Positions 26,514 through 38,150 of a DNA stretch of 64,000 bases are shown piece by piece (position 1 is the first letter of the stretch; the number at the start of each line of letters is the position of its first letter). The DNA is from Pyrrhoderma lamaoense. Taxonomy: Eukaryota; Basidiomycota; Agaricomycetes; Hymenochaetales; Hymenochaetaceae. A program made the position numbers and the translations under genes. The stretch covers positions 1,984,001-2,048,000 of the forward strand of contig NBAZ01000003.1 of assembly GCA_002794735.1 (NCBI GenBank), given 5' to 3'. The notes beneath the pieces are model-generated. The model saw only the letters and a list, made by a program, of their open reading frames with translations, had not been told where the DNA came from and searched no databases.

Positions 26514-27852
26514 ATGACCTTATACCAAGCGACAGCTTCTGCACCTGTAAACATCGCATGTATCAAGTACGTTGACCTAAATCCGTGCCTCTCCTGAGTA
26601 GGCTCTAACTGACTGATCTTCCATTATTCTAGATACTGGGGAAAGCGCGACACTAAACTTATTCTTCCTACAAATTCTTCTCTTTCCGTAACTTTAGACC
26701 AAGATCACTTACGTTCAACGACGACGTCGCGAGCTGATCCATCATTCTCACACGATAGGCTCTGGTTAAATGGAAAGGAGGAAGATATCAAGGAAGGAGG
26801 ACGTCTTGCGACGTGTATCGCCGAGTTAAGACGTCTTCGTCGAGAACTGGAGAAGGGAGAAGGGGTGCCAAAGGTCTGCTAGATGCTCAATGGCTTGTTC
26901 TGATTACTAGAAATTAACATACATCTATACAATGTTTTAGATTTCGGGATATCCTGTGCATATAGCCTCTTACAACAACTTCCCGACCGCAGCGGGTCTT
27001 GCATCTTCTGCTTCTGGTTTTGCGGCGCTTGTCAAATCCCTTGCTACCCTTTATGAACTTCCTGCAACACCTTCAGAACTTTCTTTGATTGCACGCCAGG
27101 GATCCGGTTCTGCTTGTCGTTCACTTTTTGGCGGTTTCGTTGCTTGGGAGATGGGAAGTAAGGCAGATGGTTCAGATTCCTATGCTGTTGAGATTGCACC
27201 ACGTGAGCATTGGCCAGATATACATGCTTTAATATGTGTGGTATCGGATGACAAGAAGGGTACTTCTTCAACGTCTGGTATGCAGCGTACCGTCGAGACA
27301 TCCCCTTTATTACAGTATCGCATCAAAGAAGTTGTGCCCGCTCGCATGAAGGCTATCTCCGAAGCCATCAGAGCACGCGACTTCTCTGCTTTTGCGAAGA
27401 TCACAATGGCAGATTCTAACCAATTTCATGCTGTTGCGTTGGACACGGAACCACCAATTTTTTACATGAACGACGTAAGCCGAGCGATCATCGCCATCAT
27501 TGTTGAGTACAACCGTGCTTCGGTTGCAGCAGGTGGTCAAATTAAGGCTGCGTACACATTCGATGCAGGTCCAAATGCGGTTATTTATGCACCGAAGGAA
27601 AATATCAGGGAAATTGTAGACCTCATCATTAAATATTTCCCTCAAGCCGATCCTTTCAAGGACGTGTTTAACCTGTTCTCTGGTGGACAACCCTCAGGAT
27701 CATTACCTCCCGGGTTTAACGAGGCAGTTGCAAAAAAGTTTGAGACTGGGGCAGTCAAGGGCCTTATTCACACTAGAGTGGGCGATGGGCCAAGAGTTTT
27801 GAGTCCCACGGAGGCCTTATTAGGTTCAACTGGGTTACCAATTCAGCAGTAG
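26514..27852 (+). CDS. ERG19: Mevalonate diphosphate decarboxylase
   Basis: Converts mevalonate-5-diphosphate to isopentenyl diphosphate with ATP, the last mevalonate-pathway step feeding sterol synthesis. Start ATG 26514 ([18 protein letters not shown]). Exons are 26514-26566, 26633-26873 and 26941-27852, giving 401 residues, close to the usual fungal length. Visible signatures: IKYWGKRD split by intron 1, [12 protein letters not shown], the GHMP-kinase phosphate loop [50 protein letters not shown], and the catalytic Asp region [12 protein letters not shown]. The C-terminus ends STGLPIQQ. No frame disruption is seen. It is transcribed away from the MMTAG2-like gene. Confidence 0.96.
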
Positions 27853-28305
27853 AATAATAATGACTAAAACCAAAGCCTAGAATATGTTGTAATTTTAATC
27901 ATGTAATCATTTCACTTGATTTGAGTTCGACAGCTTATAGTACCATGTACACCCATAATGATGATAATCATAACTTAAGGATAAGACAACAGACTGGTGA
28001 CTCACATTGAACCATGATAAAAGTCACGCGCTGTGACAGGTATGTGACTGAGGTGATCACTCTGTGACGAAGCACTGCCTAAAGCCGCGTCAACGAGCAT
28101 CGGTATCCAGTCATTGTCATCCCCAAGCAAGAGCTGTGAGCCATTGTCCATCACTGTCGCTGACGCCCCACGCATTAATTTCTCATCCCATTGTCGTCTT
28201 AGAGGTGCATACAAACAATACGTGCGCTCATCCCGCCCTATAGTTCATTCTGTTTAGTGTCGCCGCATCCCGACAGGCGTCAGATGCACCGAGTCGGTAA
28301 TTGCA
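27853..28305. other. Intergenic region upstream of CCR4
   Basis: It holds the 3' flank of ERG19 and the leader of CCR4; a short ORF on the minus strand (28002-28214) shows no recognisable feature. Confidence 0.5.
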
Positions 28306-30681
28306 ATGTATTTCAATCCTCCATCGACGTCTCCCGCAATCACACACAAACTTCAAAGTCATCACGATGCATGGGGTCGTCCCCATGCTCACCAACATCA
28401 TGTGTTAGCTGGAGGTGCACCCCCGACTCCCAATTATACAATGTATGCGAATGGTGCTGCGCTCCAGCATCATCCACATGCACATCTTCCTCAACATGCC
28501 CCTCTTACGCACTCTCACTCCCAACACCACCATCAAGCAAGCCTCTCCCACCCCAGCTTCTCTTCACCTCCGAACGGTGTCGCTCTTCAGCAACCTCATA
28601 CCCTTGCGACGTCTCCTCCTGGCAATGGAGGTCAAACCATGTCTCAGCATTGGCAACAGCAGTTGCTAAAGTATGATGTAGGTGCAATCACACTGATTTC
28701 TGTTACTCAGCTGACTCATATCTCTTTTAAATTATATAGATGATTCGTGTTTCTCGATCCCCCACCACCGAGCACGTCAAAGTGCATTAGCATCAAGACC
28801 TACAACTAAATCCGCTATAACTATAACAAACCCAAATCTGGTGAAGCCTCCCCCGGAAGCAAAGGAAGAGACAAACGGTCCAAGCCCAAGCCCCCCATCT
28901 GGATCAGAAAATAATGAGCAAAGAACCCCAGAAAACCATCCATCTTCGACAACAGCTCCTATTGCACCTGCGCCTCGACCTACCTCTGTTCATGTAGTTG
29001 AGAATTCGTGGAGCTCTCTAGATATGGGTGGGATTAATCTAAAGAATGTTCCGAGGTCTTCGGGTTTATGGTCTTTTACCTTCTTACAAAATCTCTACCT
29101 CAATCACAATGCCCTTCAGACCATTCCCCCAGAAATAGCGAAACTGAATCATCTCGAGCTTCTTGATCTATCGGGAAACTTACTACAGGCTGTTCCACCT
29201 GAGCTTGGCATGATCACGACGTTAAAGGAGCTGTATCTGTTTGACAATCACATTGTTACACTTCCGTTTGAACTGGGCACTTTACACCAGCTGCAAACAC
29301 TCGGCATTGAGGGTAATCCCCTCAATCCAGAATTGAAGGAAATCGTGCAGAGAGATGGAACACCAGCTCTTATAGCTTACCTCCGGAATGCTGCTCCTAA
29401 TCCGGAACCCCCTCCAGAGAGAACATGGAAGCATCTACAGTCGGACGCTGAGCGCCAAGCTCAGGAAACAGATCCTACATCTGAATCTTTAACAGTTCTT
29501 TGCTATAACATCTTATGTGGGAGGTGTGCAACAGAGCGGCTATATGGATATACTCCAAAGCGCGCTCTTGAGTGGGAGGCACGAAAGGATCTCATCCTTA
29601 AAGAGGTGAAGCAATATGATTCAGATTTCTTATGTTTGCAGGAGGTAGACGTAGCACAGTACGAAGACTTCTTCTTACATCATCTATCGGAGTGTGGCTA
29701 TGAGGGTGTATACTGGCCCAAGTCAAGGGCAAATACAATGGATGAATCACAACGCCGATTAGTGGATGGATGTGCCACTTTCTTTAAATCCTCCAAGTAA
29801 GTTACTTAGTAGATTTTTTGTTTTACGACCTTACCTACTGATTCCTCTAGATATAATCTTGTTGAAAAACAACTCATCGAATTCCACCGAGTTGCGATGC
29901 AGCGATCAGACTTCAAGAAGACAGATGATATGTTCAATAGGGTTTTACAGAGGGATAACATCGCTGTGGTGACTCTTCTTGAGAGCAAGGCTACTGGCTC
30001 TCGTCTAATTCTCGTCAATGTACATATTCACTGGGATCCACAATATCGTGACGTCAAACTTGTGCAAACAGCTTTACTTGTTGATGAAGTAGACAAGATC
30101 GCGAGCCGTTTTGCGCGTTACCCGCCTCCACCTCCTAGGCAAAGCACTGATGATACGCCTGCCCGACCACCTCCAGTATACTCCGACGGGACAAAGATAC
30201 CTATTATCATCTGTGGTGACTTCAACTCTGTTCCGGAAAGTGGAGTATATGAGTTTCTTGCAAACGGGACGGTTCCATCGGATCATCCAGACTTCATGTC
30301 TCGTGTATATGGCCACTACACATCTGAAGGCCTAAGACATCGTCTTGCGCTTAGAAGTGCATACTCCGGTATTGGGGAGCTGCCGCTCACTAATTATACG
30401 CCTAGTTTCCAGGGGTCATCGACTACATCTGGTACTCAGCAAATAATCTTCAAGTTACAAGATTACTTGGAGAAGTTGATAAAGATTACTTGTCAAAGGT
30501 CGTTGGTTTCCCTAATGTGCATTTCCCCTCGGAGTAAGTCATTTCGGCTATGTATCTGATCATTCTCTGACGCATCTATTATAGTCACGTATGTATACTC
30601 AGCGAATTCCGTATCAAGCCTCCGAAGGAGACTGCCCCGCACCCACCACCGGCTTTTCCTCCAAGTCGGTCATCTTCTTGA
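28306..30681 (+). CDS. CCR4: CCR4 mRNA deadenylase, interrupted by two one-base gaps
   Basis: The catalytic poly(A) exonuclease of the CCR4-NOT complex. Start ATG 28306 (MYFNPPSTSP). His/Gln/Ser-rich N-terminus, then leucine-rich repeats (SFTFLQNLYLNHNALQTIPP, LELLDLSGNLLQAVPPELG, LKELYLFDNHIVTLPFELG, LQTLGIEGNPLNP), then the endonuclease/exonuclease/phosphatase domain: TVLCYNILCGRCAT, DFLCLQEVD (metal-binding Glu), LVNVHIHWDP, IIICGDFNSVPESGVYEF, ELPLTNYTPSFQG, VIDYIWYSANN, NVHFPSDHVCILSEF (catalytic His), stop 30679-30681. Two conserved joins need one extra base each: MIRVSRSP/HHRARQSALASR at the C run 28759-28763, and PSFQG/VIDYIWYS at the G run 30412-30415. The first could be avoided with a different donor near 28680; the second has no intron that keeps the conserved ELPLTNYTPSF. 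I read both as likely assembly gaps. Confidence 0.93.
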
Positions 30682-31483
30682 GGTCCTGGACGTATTCTAT
30701 AGGTTAAATTTCTTCTTTCCTTTCAAATGTACTTTATCCATTCCTAAGTAAAACTTGTTTGCTTGTTTGGCTGCTCCTGGTTCCGTCTTGTGCCTGACTT
30801 CTCTCAGGTTGTTGCACTTCCTGTTGTCTGCATTTCGTCTCTACATACATATCATCTCCTCTCTTTTTCTTCTTCTTTCCTTATCATTCACCTTGTCTAC
30901 TGTTTCTGTTATAGCTTGGTACCTAAGATTTTATTGAGTTGCTCTTTTCATTGCTCTATCTCTATTACTATTCTTCGTCTTTGCCTCCTAGTTTCACCTG
31001 TAGCCCTGCACACTCTGTACGATTTGTCTGAGCCGCATTCTCTTTAATCCTAACTCTTTCATTATGTCTATTGCATGATTGGTCTCTATCTCATCCATTA
31101 TCGTACCTTAGTGCTGCAGTAGCTGTGTCTTGTTGCATCTACGTAGTACATTGAACATTAAAAATCGCTCTTAACTCCTATGAGACGTTCGAAAAACAGT
31201 TGAAAGACTCGAAAGAGCATTGATATTGTGACCTGTGACCACAATACCACGTGCACGTGCCTCATTCAAGTCGCGGCGCGCAACAACTTAAGGAGTATGA
31301 TAGTATCTTTAGTCTTACTATTGTTTGAACTTCGCGATTGATTCACTTTCACTCAAGGTAATCGGACCGGGATACGGCTCAAAATCAGAACCGAGTGTCT
31401 GAGAAGTGTCGGATTTAGTGCGAAGAGAAAGACATATTGTGCCTATTTTACAAGAATCCAAGCACTTAGGACTTACCATTTAG
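30682..31483. other. Intergenic region between CCR4 and TOP3
   Basis: The first 400 bases are pyrimidine-rich (3' flank of CCR4). No gene is supported; the right half is the TOP3 promoter. Confidence 0.55.
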
Positions 31484-33944
31484 ATGCGTGTTCTTTGTGT
31501 CGCGGAGAAACCGTCAATTTCTCGTTCAATAACTAGTATTCTTTCAGGAGGGCAATATGAAACAGTAAGTCAAACTTGGCAAAACTCTTATAGATTACTC
31601 TGTTAAAGTGGAGTGAAAGCGACCAACACGCAACAAGTTCATCAAGAACTATGATTTTATGTATCCACAAACCCGGGCTAGTTTCACTGTAACCGCCGTA
31701 TCAGGTCATCTAATGGAATATGATTTCGACCAAGCTCATCGGTCATGGGGCTCTTGTGACCCATTTTCGTTGTTCGATGCTCCAATTGAAATCCACACTT
31801 CAAAGGCAAACCAAACCATTGAAGAGAATCTCAAAGCAGAAGCCAGACGGTCCGATGAACTAATGATATGGACTGACTGTGATAGGGAGGGAGAGAATAT
31901 CGGGGCAGAAATAATGCGCATATGTAGGAGCTCTAATCCTAGATTAAGAGTGACAAGGGCGAGATTTAGTGCTATTATTCCCCAGTATGTTCATTGAAGA
32001 CGCAATCTAATTGTTAATACTTTCTCTTACACTGATTAAGACAGATCCATCGAGCCGCTCAGAACCCAGTTCAGCTAGATCAACACCAGGCAGATGCCGT
32101 TGAAGCACGAATTATTCTTGACCTGCGGTTGGGTGCAGCTTTCACTAGAATGCAGACATTTGCACTTCAGCGACGATTCGGGGCTATTAAGGAACAAGGA
32201 ACTCCTATATCATATGGCCCATGCCAATTTCCAACTCTTGGCTTCGTAGTTTCTAGATATGATCAAGTACAGTCTTTCGTACCAGAAACATTTTGGTATA
32301 TATATCTCTCCTTGACAAGGCCAAGTGAATCTGGTAGGGTAAAGGATGAAGAGACGGTGGAATTCTCTTGGAAGAGAGTCCGCCTTTTCGATGTTGTCCC
32401 TGCTGTGGCTATCTATGAACTTGTGCTTGAAAATCCATTAGCCCGAGTTACACAGAAAACAAGTAAACCCACTAAGAAATGGTATGAAGGGACCTATATC
32501 ACATACTGTATATCCTTGACCTTCTCAAACTTAGGAAGCCGTTACCACTTACGACCGTTGAGCTTCAAAAAGCGGGATCAAGGCTTCTCAAGCTTGCTCC
32601 TAAGAAGGTCTTAGATGTATGCTCAATTTTGTTCCCAGATGGAGTCATAGTCATAAATAACATAGTAAAATTAGGTTGCTGAGAAGCTATATCAACAAGG
32701 TTCTTATCGTATCCTCGTACGGAAACTGACCAATATGACCCACAGTTCGACTTCATGAGTCTCATCGGGAAACAGAAAAGCGATCCTAGTTGGGGAGATT
32801 TCGCAACTCGGTAAGTTACTGTTGTTGCATCTTGCTGATAACTATGTTAACCACGTACGTCTTTTATTTCGTAAGGCTTGAGAATGGTGGATTCAGCACA
32901 CCACGCAAGGGCCAGAAGAACGATAAAGCCCATCCGCCCATACACCCGACAAGCTATGCTGGCAATTTAACTGGTGACGAGAAACGTGTGTACGAATTTG
33001 TGACCCGTAGATTTCTTGCATGCTGTTCGAAAGATGCTGAGGGCCAAGAAACGACAGTAGAAGTATTATGCGGGGGCGAGACCTTCACAGCATCAGGTAA
33101 GTATTCCGCACATTGCTTTATACGCAGCTGATTTGATACCTCACAGGACTGGTCGTGCTTGTACGAAACTATCTCGATGTTTATACTTACGACAAGTGGG
33201 CGGGAAAATACTTACCTAATTTTGAAGAAGATGAGCAATTCATGCCAACAGTATGTGAACTTAAGGAAGGACAAACAACAAGCCCAAACTTGTTGACTGA
33301 GGCTGATCTCGTCGGTCTTATGGATAAGAATGGAATAGGTGCGCTCTGTCTATCGAACTTGATTATTGTTTCCATCTTATTGATATCAGTCTCCTCCAGG
33401 AACTGATGCGACAATTGCGCAGCATATACAAACAATTGTAGATCGAGGATACGTGATTGAGCGCAATGAAGGAGCAACGAAGTATCTTGTGCCCTCAACT
33501 TTAGGGATTGGCCTTGTTGAAGGGTATAATGAAATTGGTTTCGATAAGAGCTTGAGTAAGCCTCAACTTAGGAGAGACGTAAGCTACTGGCCCAATTTTC
33601 CGACGATATCTTTTAGATAACTAAACTATCTAGTAGACCGAACGCGCTATGGTACAAGTTTGCGAACGTGCTAAAACAAAGCATGAGATGTTGGAGCAGA
33701 GCATTGAGTTATATAAAGAAGTTTATATAAAAGCTCAACGTGAATTTGAAAAAGTCATTTCTGTGGGTTATTATATATGGTTTGAGGTAAAAAAAAATCT
33801 GACAAGAAGTATGCATTTTTCAGAATGTAGGAAGGTATATTGAGGGTGGTAGGCAGGAGGATGGTCCAAGTGACATTCCTAGAGGTGGAAATGGTGGAAA
33901 TGGAGGGGATGGTGATGGCGGTGGTGGTGGTGGTGGAGGAGGAG

Positions 33945-33975
<31 letters not shown>

Positions 33976-35370
33976 TGGTGGCGGCCCAACAGGTGGTGAC
34001 AGTCAACGTACCAGCCGCGATCGTCCTCGACGAAAAGGGACTGTTAATGGTATCTATTGTTTTATCTTCTCCACTTCTTCTGTCTTACAACGAAATCTCA
34101 TTGCATCGATTTCTCAGAAGGGATTGACGTCGAATCTAAGCCACATAGACCACCGTCTACCAAACGGACTATGCCCCCAATATCGACATACAGTCACTCT
34201 AAACCTCCTTCGACTTCAACCAGAGCAGAACCGAAATGCGAATGCAATGTTGCTGCTGTTGAGAGGACTGTTGTGAAAGAGGGACCTAACACTGGGAGGA
34301 AATTTTGGAAGTGTGGTAAAGGTGATGAGTGTCCCTTCTTCGAATGGGTTGACGGTCCATCAAAGAGTAATACAACAGGCCAACCGATCTCCTATAGCGT
34401 AAGTTCTCTTATCTCCCTATTTGAAATAATTGGCAGTAGAAAATCATGTATCGTGTTTGATAGTCGACGGAACCCAAAGCTAGGCGTATCAGCAATAATA
34501 CTAGTTCCACTAGCTTAGAGACTCGTCTCTGTAAATGTGACTTAACAGCTGTGCAAAGGGTTGTATCACGAGAAGGTGCTAACCAGGGTCGTAAGTTCTG
34601 GACTTGTCCGAACTCCGAAAAAGCTCGATGCGGCTACTTTGAATGGGACGATGATACTAGCCAAAGTGCCCCTGGAATCGGGGCTGAGAATAGATCATAC
34701 CCTAATGGTGGAGGAAATCAAACCGGGGATTGCTACAAGGTACAGAAACTATCACAGACGTGCAATGTATAAATCTAACTTGAGCTTGTAGTGTGGTCAA
34801 CCTGGTCATTGGGCAAGCTGTGAGTCCTGATCAAAACTCTCTGATATGTCATGTTCTTACCCCCTATAGCTTGCCCTAATGGTGCTCAGCTTAGTCGAGC
34901 AGTAGAAAACATATCTTCTTCTTCTACAAACAGACCCGGTTCCATGATCTGCTTTAAATGTGGAGTGGAGGGACACTTTAGCAATGGTAGGCCATTATCA
35001 TCGAGTCCTGTAATAGACTTAACGTAATTGTCGTATTTCAGTATGCCCAAATGGGACAAAGCCACCTTCACGCACAACCTCACGGGACACACCTGGATAT
35101 GGTACTTGCTATAAGTGTGGTGAAGAAGGACACTTTAGTAATGGTGAGCATAAATGTCAAATGATCGGTTTTCGTAAACTTCAATGGTTTATTTTCGGTG
35201 TAGCATGTCCGAATAATGAATCCGGTAATAAGAGAACTAAACCAAGGGAAGATACAAACAACAAGGCTGCTTCTCGAAGAGGACGAGGGCGCGGTGGCCC
35301 GACCTCTCGAAGTACTAGTACTAGTAAACGCGGGAAAAGCAAATCTCGATTTGCTGCCGCAGATGATTAA
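31484..35370 (+). CDS. TOP3: DNA topoisomerase III with GRF and CCHC zinc fingers
   Basis: Type IA topoisomerase, partner of the RecQ helicase (Sgs1/BLM type) in dissolving recombination intermediates. Start ATG 31484, TOPRIM motif MRVLCVAEKPS. Further signatures: TVTAVSGHLMEYDF, IWTDCDREGENIG (metal-binding acidic triad), GAAFTRMQTFALQRRFG, SYGPCQFPTLGFVVSRYD, active-site Tyr in QGFLSYPRTETDQY, KAHPPIHPTSYA, DKNGIGTDATIAQHI, LRRDTERAMVQVCERAKTK. A poly-Gly linker (33.9-34.0 kb) leads to two GRF fingers (CECNVAAVERTVVKEG...FFEW and CKCDLTAVQRVVSREG...YFEW) and three CCHC knuckles (CYKCGQPGHWASAC, CFKCGVEGHFSNVC, CYKCGEEGHFSNAC). It ends with an RG/S/K-rich tail, stop 35368-35370. About twelve introns; all joins work with GT-AG sites and no frame repair. 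Confidence 0.96.
33911..33988 (+). repeat. GGN triplet repeat coding for poly-Gly linker
   Basis: A GGT run followed by a GGA run encodes an uninterrupted Gly stretch between the topoisomerase core and its zinc-finger tail. Confidence 0.85.
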
Positions 35371-35818
35371 TGATTTTGGAATTAACAACAACTTACTAGA
35401 GATCTTGAGGACTTGTAACCTATTGTTTCACTTCTTAGAACAGCTTGACTTTTGATGTATCACTTAGAACTCCCATACGTTTGTAGTATATCTCTGACCT
35501 TGTACAAACTTATTCTGATGTAGGCTAGCCACAATTAATAAGAGTAATATGAACTTTGTTTCAATCGATATATCACCAACTTGTGATGCTTATGGGCAGA
35601 CTATATTCTTGATGACACCATTTAGTGGATATATACGGAGATATCAGTTTTAAGGCGCTCGAAGGTACGTGTACATATCGTAAGACAGATATTAGTGAAA
35701 GCAACAGATATCAGTCGAATATACGCGTCCCATACACGAGACGCGTTAATTTGTCACGTCACGCACGCGATTCAGCCCCTTGAGCCTCTAAATCTCCATG
35801 TTTTAGTAGCCCACCATA
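35371..35818. other. Intergenic region between TOP3 and NSE4
   Basis: AT-rich sequence without ORFs of note; it must hold the NSE4 promoter. Confidence 0.5.
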
Positions 35819-37242
35819 ATGGCAAGAACGAGGGATGAAATTGAAGAGTACATAGAGGAAGAGCAAAACGAGGAGACTGACTCGGAAATCCTTGAGGATG
35901 ATGGACCCGTTTACGATCCTGATCAAGACAGGGATGAGAAGCGTGCACTACGAAGGGACTATCGACAACTTCAAGAAGATGGTGAATGAAATAATAATAT
36001 GTATTGAAGACTTTCTAATGCGACTTTATAATCTTAGATGCTCTTCTTAATGCAAACGCCATCACTATCGAGTCGTTAACCGAAAAAATTAAAGCAGCAG
36101 ACAGACTTTTTGAAAAAGGTTTGCTTTGCCCTTGTGATATGTTTTTTCTTCTAAGCGGGACTCAACGCCCTTTCCAGTAAGAGGGCCGGAAGAAGCATCC
36201 CTTGATGCCAGTCTTCTTCTCACCACGTCTGATCTAGGTGTGGCAAAAGCTCGCCAAATGCGCTCTGACCTGGGTAACTTTGATAAAGAAGAATACATAG
36301 CGTGTCTTGTGAAGTTCTTGGGGGGTTTAACTCAACAAAAGTGGCAGACGATGGTGAATATGAGGATGAAGATGGGGGACTTCCTTCAAAATGGGAAGAC
36401 CTCGGAAGGAGGGCCATGGCAAAGAGTAGAAAAGTACCAGTCATGGACTTCATGTAGGTACTATCTTGTTTGTGTCTTAATCAGCTTATGCAGACTGTAC
36501 TACCTAGGAATGGTCCTTTATCCGCAGAGAAAAAAAAGAGAGCCATGACACAGAGAACACAACGAGAAAAGGCAATTGAAGTTGCAAGGAAGCCGCAGGA
36601 GGTGATTACTTAGTCTTCTACAAAGAGACTCAACTACTTATCTTGGACAATTTCTACAGCTCACTGAAAACGACGTTGTAAGATCAGAAAATGAGACAAC
36701 AAAGAATGTCATTGCAGTGAGTGTTGTAATACGTGTATCATCTGCAATCACAGTCTTGCTATATATATAGTGTTTATTTTCATTCAGCTTGAGAATTTCT
36801 TACTTGATTATGGAGACGAAATCAATCTGTTCAAACTGATAATTAATCCGGCAAGCTTCGGACAAAGTGTTGAGAATCTTTTCTACTTGTCCTTCCTGAT
36901 TCGGGATGCCAAAGCTTCACTTCGAATAGATGAAGAAACAGGCGAACCTTTAATTAGTAAGATACGTTATTTTTACCAAAGTTATTTTGTTGCTAAATAT
37001 TACACAGGCGCTGTGGAACCGCCTACTGACGAGGATAGAGCTTCCGGGAATTGTCGCAAGAAGCAGTTGATCATGGAATTAGATATGGATGCATGGAGTG
37101 TTAGTTTCAGGCCATGTACTTCAATTATTATGCTCTGATTTTTTATTTGCAGCAAGCTATAGAGGTCTTCCATATAAAAAAGTCTGTCTTACCAACTCGT
37201 AAACCGGCTGAAACGAGGTTGGGAAACAAATGGTATGGCTGA
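35819..37242 (+). CDS. NSE4: SMC5/6 complex subunit Nse4 (kleisin)
   Basis: Nse4 is the kleisin bridging the heads of the SMC5/6 complex in DNA repair. Start ATG 35819 (MARTRDEIEEYIEEEQ). Signatures: RALRRDYRQLQED, LLLTTSDLGVAKARQMRSDLG, FDKEEYIACLVKFLGG, PSKWEDLGRRAMAKSRKVPV, NGPLSAEKKKRAMTQR, ENETTKNVIALENFLL, LFKLIINPASFGQSVENLFY, SFLIRDAKASLRID, and the C-terminal winged-helix block LIMELDMDAWSQAIEVFHIK, VLPTRKPAETRLGN, stop 37240-37242. Between FLGG and VADDGEYEDEDGG the frame needs one extra base, most simply in the six-G run 36320-36325 (giving KFLGGFNSTKVADDGEY); no intron of a plausible size gives the same frame. Otherwise it is intact and of typical length (about 340 residues). Confidence 0.88.
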
Positions 37243-38150
37243 ATATAGCGCATACTATACTTCTTTGTATCAAAGTCTGACGGTATAGTTGTATTTTACT
37301 TTTCTGTAATACAATATTGTTCTTTTTTCATAAATTTTTAATTTTAATATTATTGTTGTACAGCGAGATGACAAAAGCTTTAACACGTCTACTATATATC
37401 ATATATTTCGCAGTTTTCTCGGCCAGTCCCAATATACAGAAATTCAAGCATATTTATTGTATACTAAGGTTTTATCCAATATAGGCTAGTGCATTAGATG
37501 AGGAAGTGAAAACTAGAAAAACGAGGATGCATCACGAAGATTGGGCACAGACTTGACATAGTTGCACTCGTAGAAATTTGACAGCCCATCTTTGATTTGT
37601 TGAGTTTTCCAAAATCATAGATACTCTTACTCCTTTTCTTATTAGCTACTTTGAGATTGAAAATGGGAAGGTGAAGTGATACTTCTAAGATTTCCTTCTT
37701 TGTCAGCTCTCAAATACTCATAACAGGTTTTTTTCCATTCGACCTTTTTCTAGTATAAAGTATGCTTGAATTCTTATATAAATATTAATAAATACATTTG
37801 ACTAAGAAAATCGTAAAACATGTTTACGTTACATATTTATGGCTGTTTATCGGCATAAAAAAAGACCTAATAGCATTAAGGGTCTTCTAGATACTATTGA
37901 TTTTACCTGATGGCTCCTTCTCTGCAAAAGACCGGTCACTCTGACTCATATGGCATACAAGTCTATTTGTCAAGACTTATATCTTGAAATCCACAGGCTG
38001 CCGCTCAAACCTCTTTCATGCAACTCTACTCCGTCCGGTGTGCCTAGGAATACTGTTCAACAGCCGCGGGTTCAATAGCCTATCAATTTATGCCTTGTTC
38101 ACCCAACATCTTGCATCTGAGGTTCTTACAGTAGCTTTATAAACCCCAAT
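37243..38150. other. AT-rich intergenic stretch
   Basis: About 900 bases, strongly AT-rich in 37.27-37.47 and 37.7-37.9 kb, with no supportable gene. Confidence 0.55.

Noticed and set aside
33840..34127. Poly-Glu ORF (95 codons)
   Set aside because: It is a frame shadow of the poly-Gly coding repeat of TOP3.
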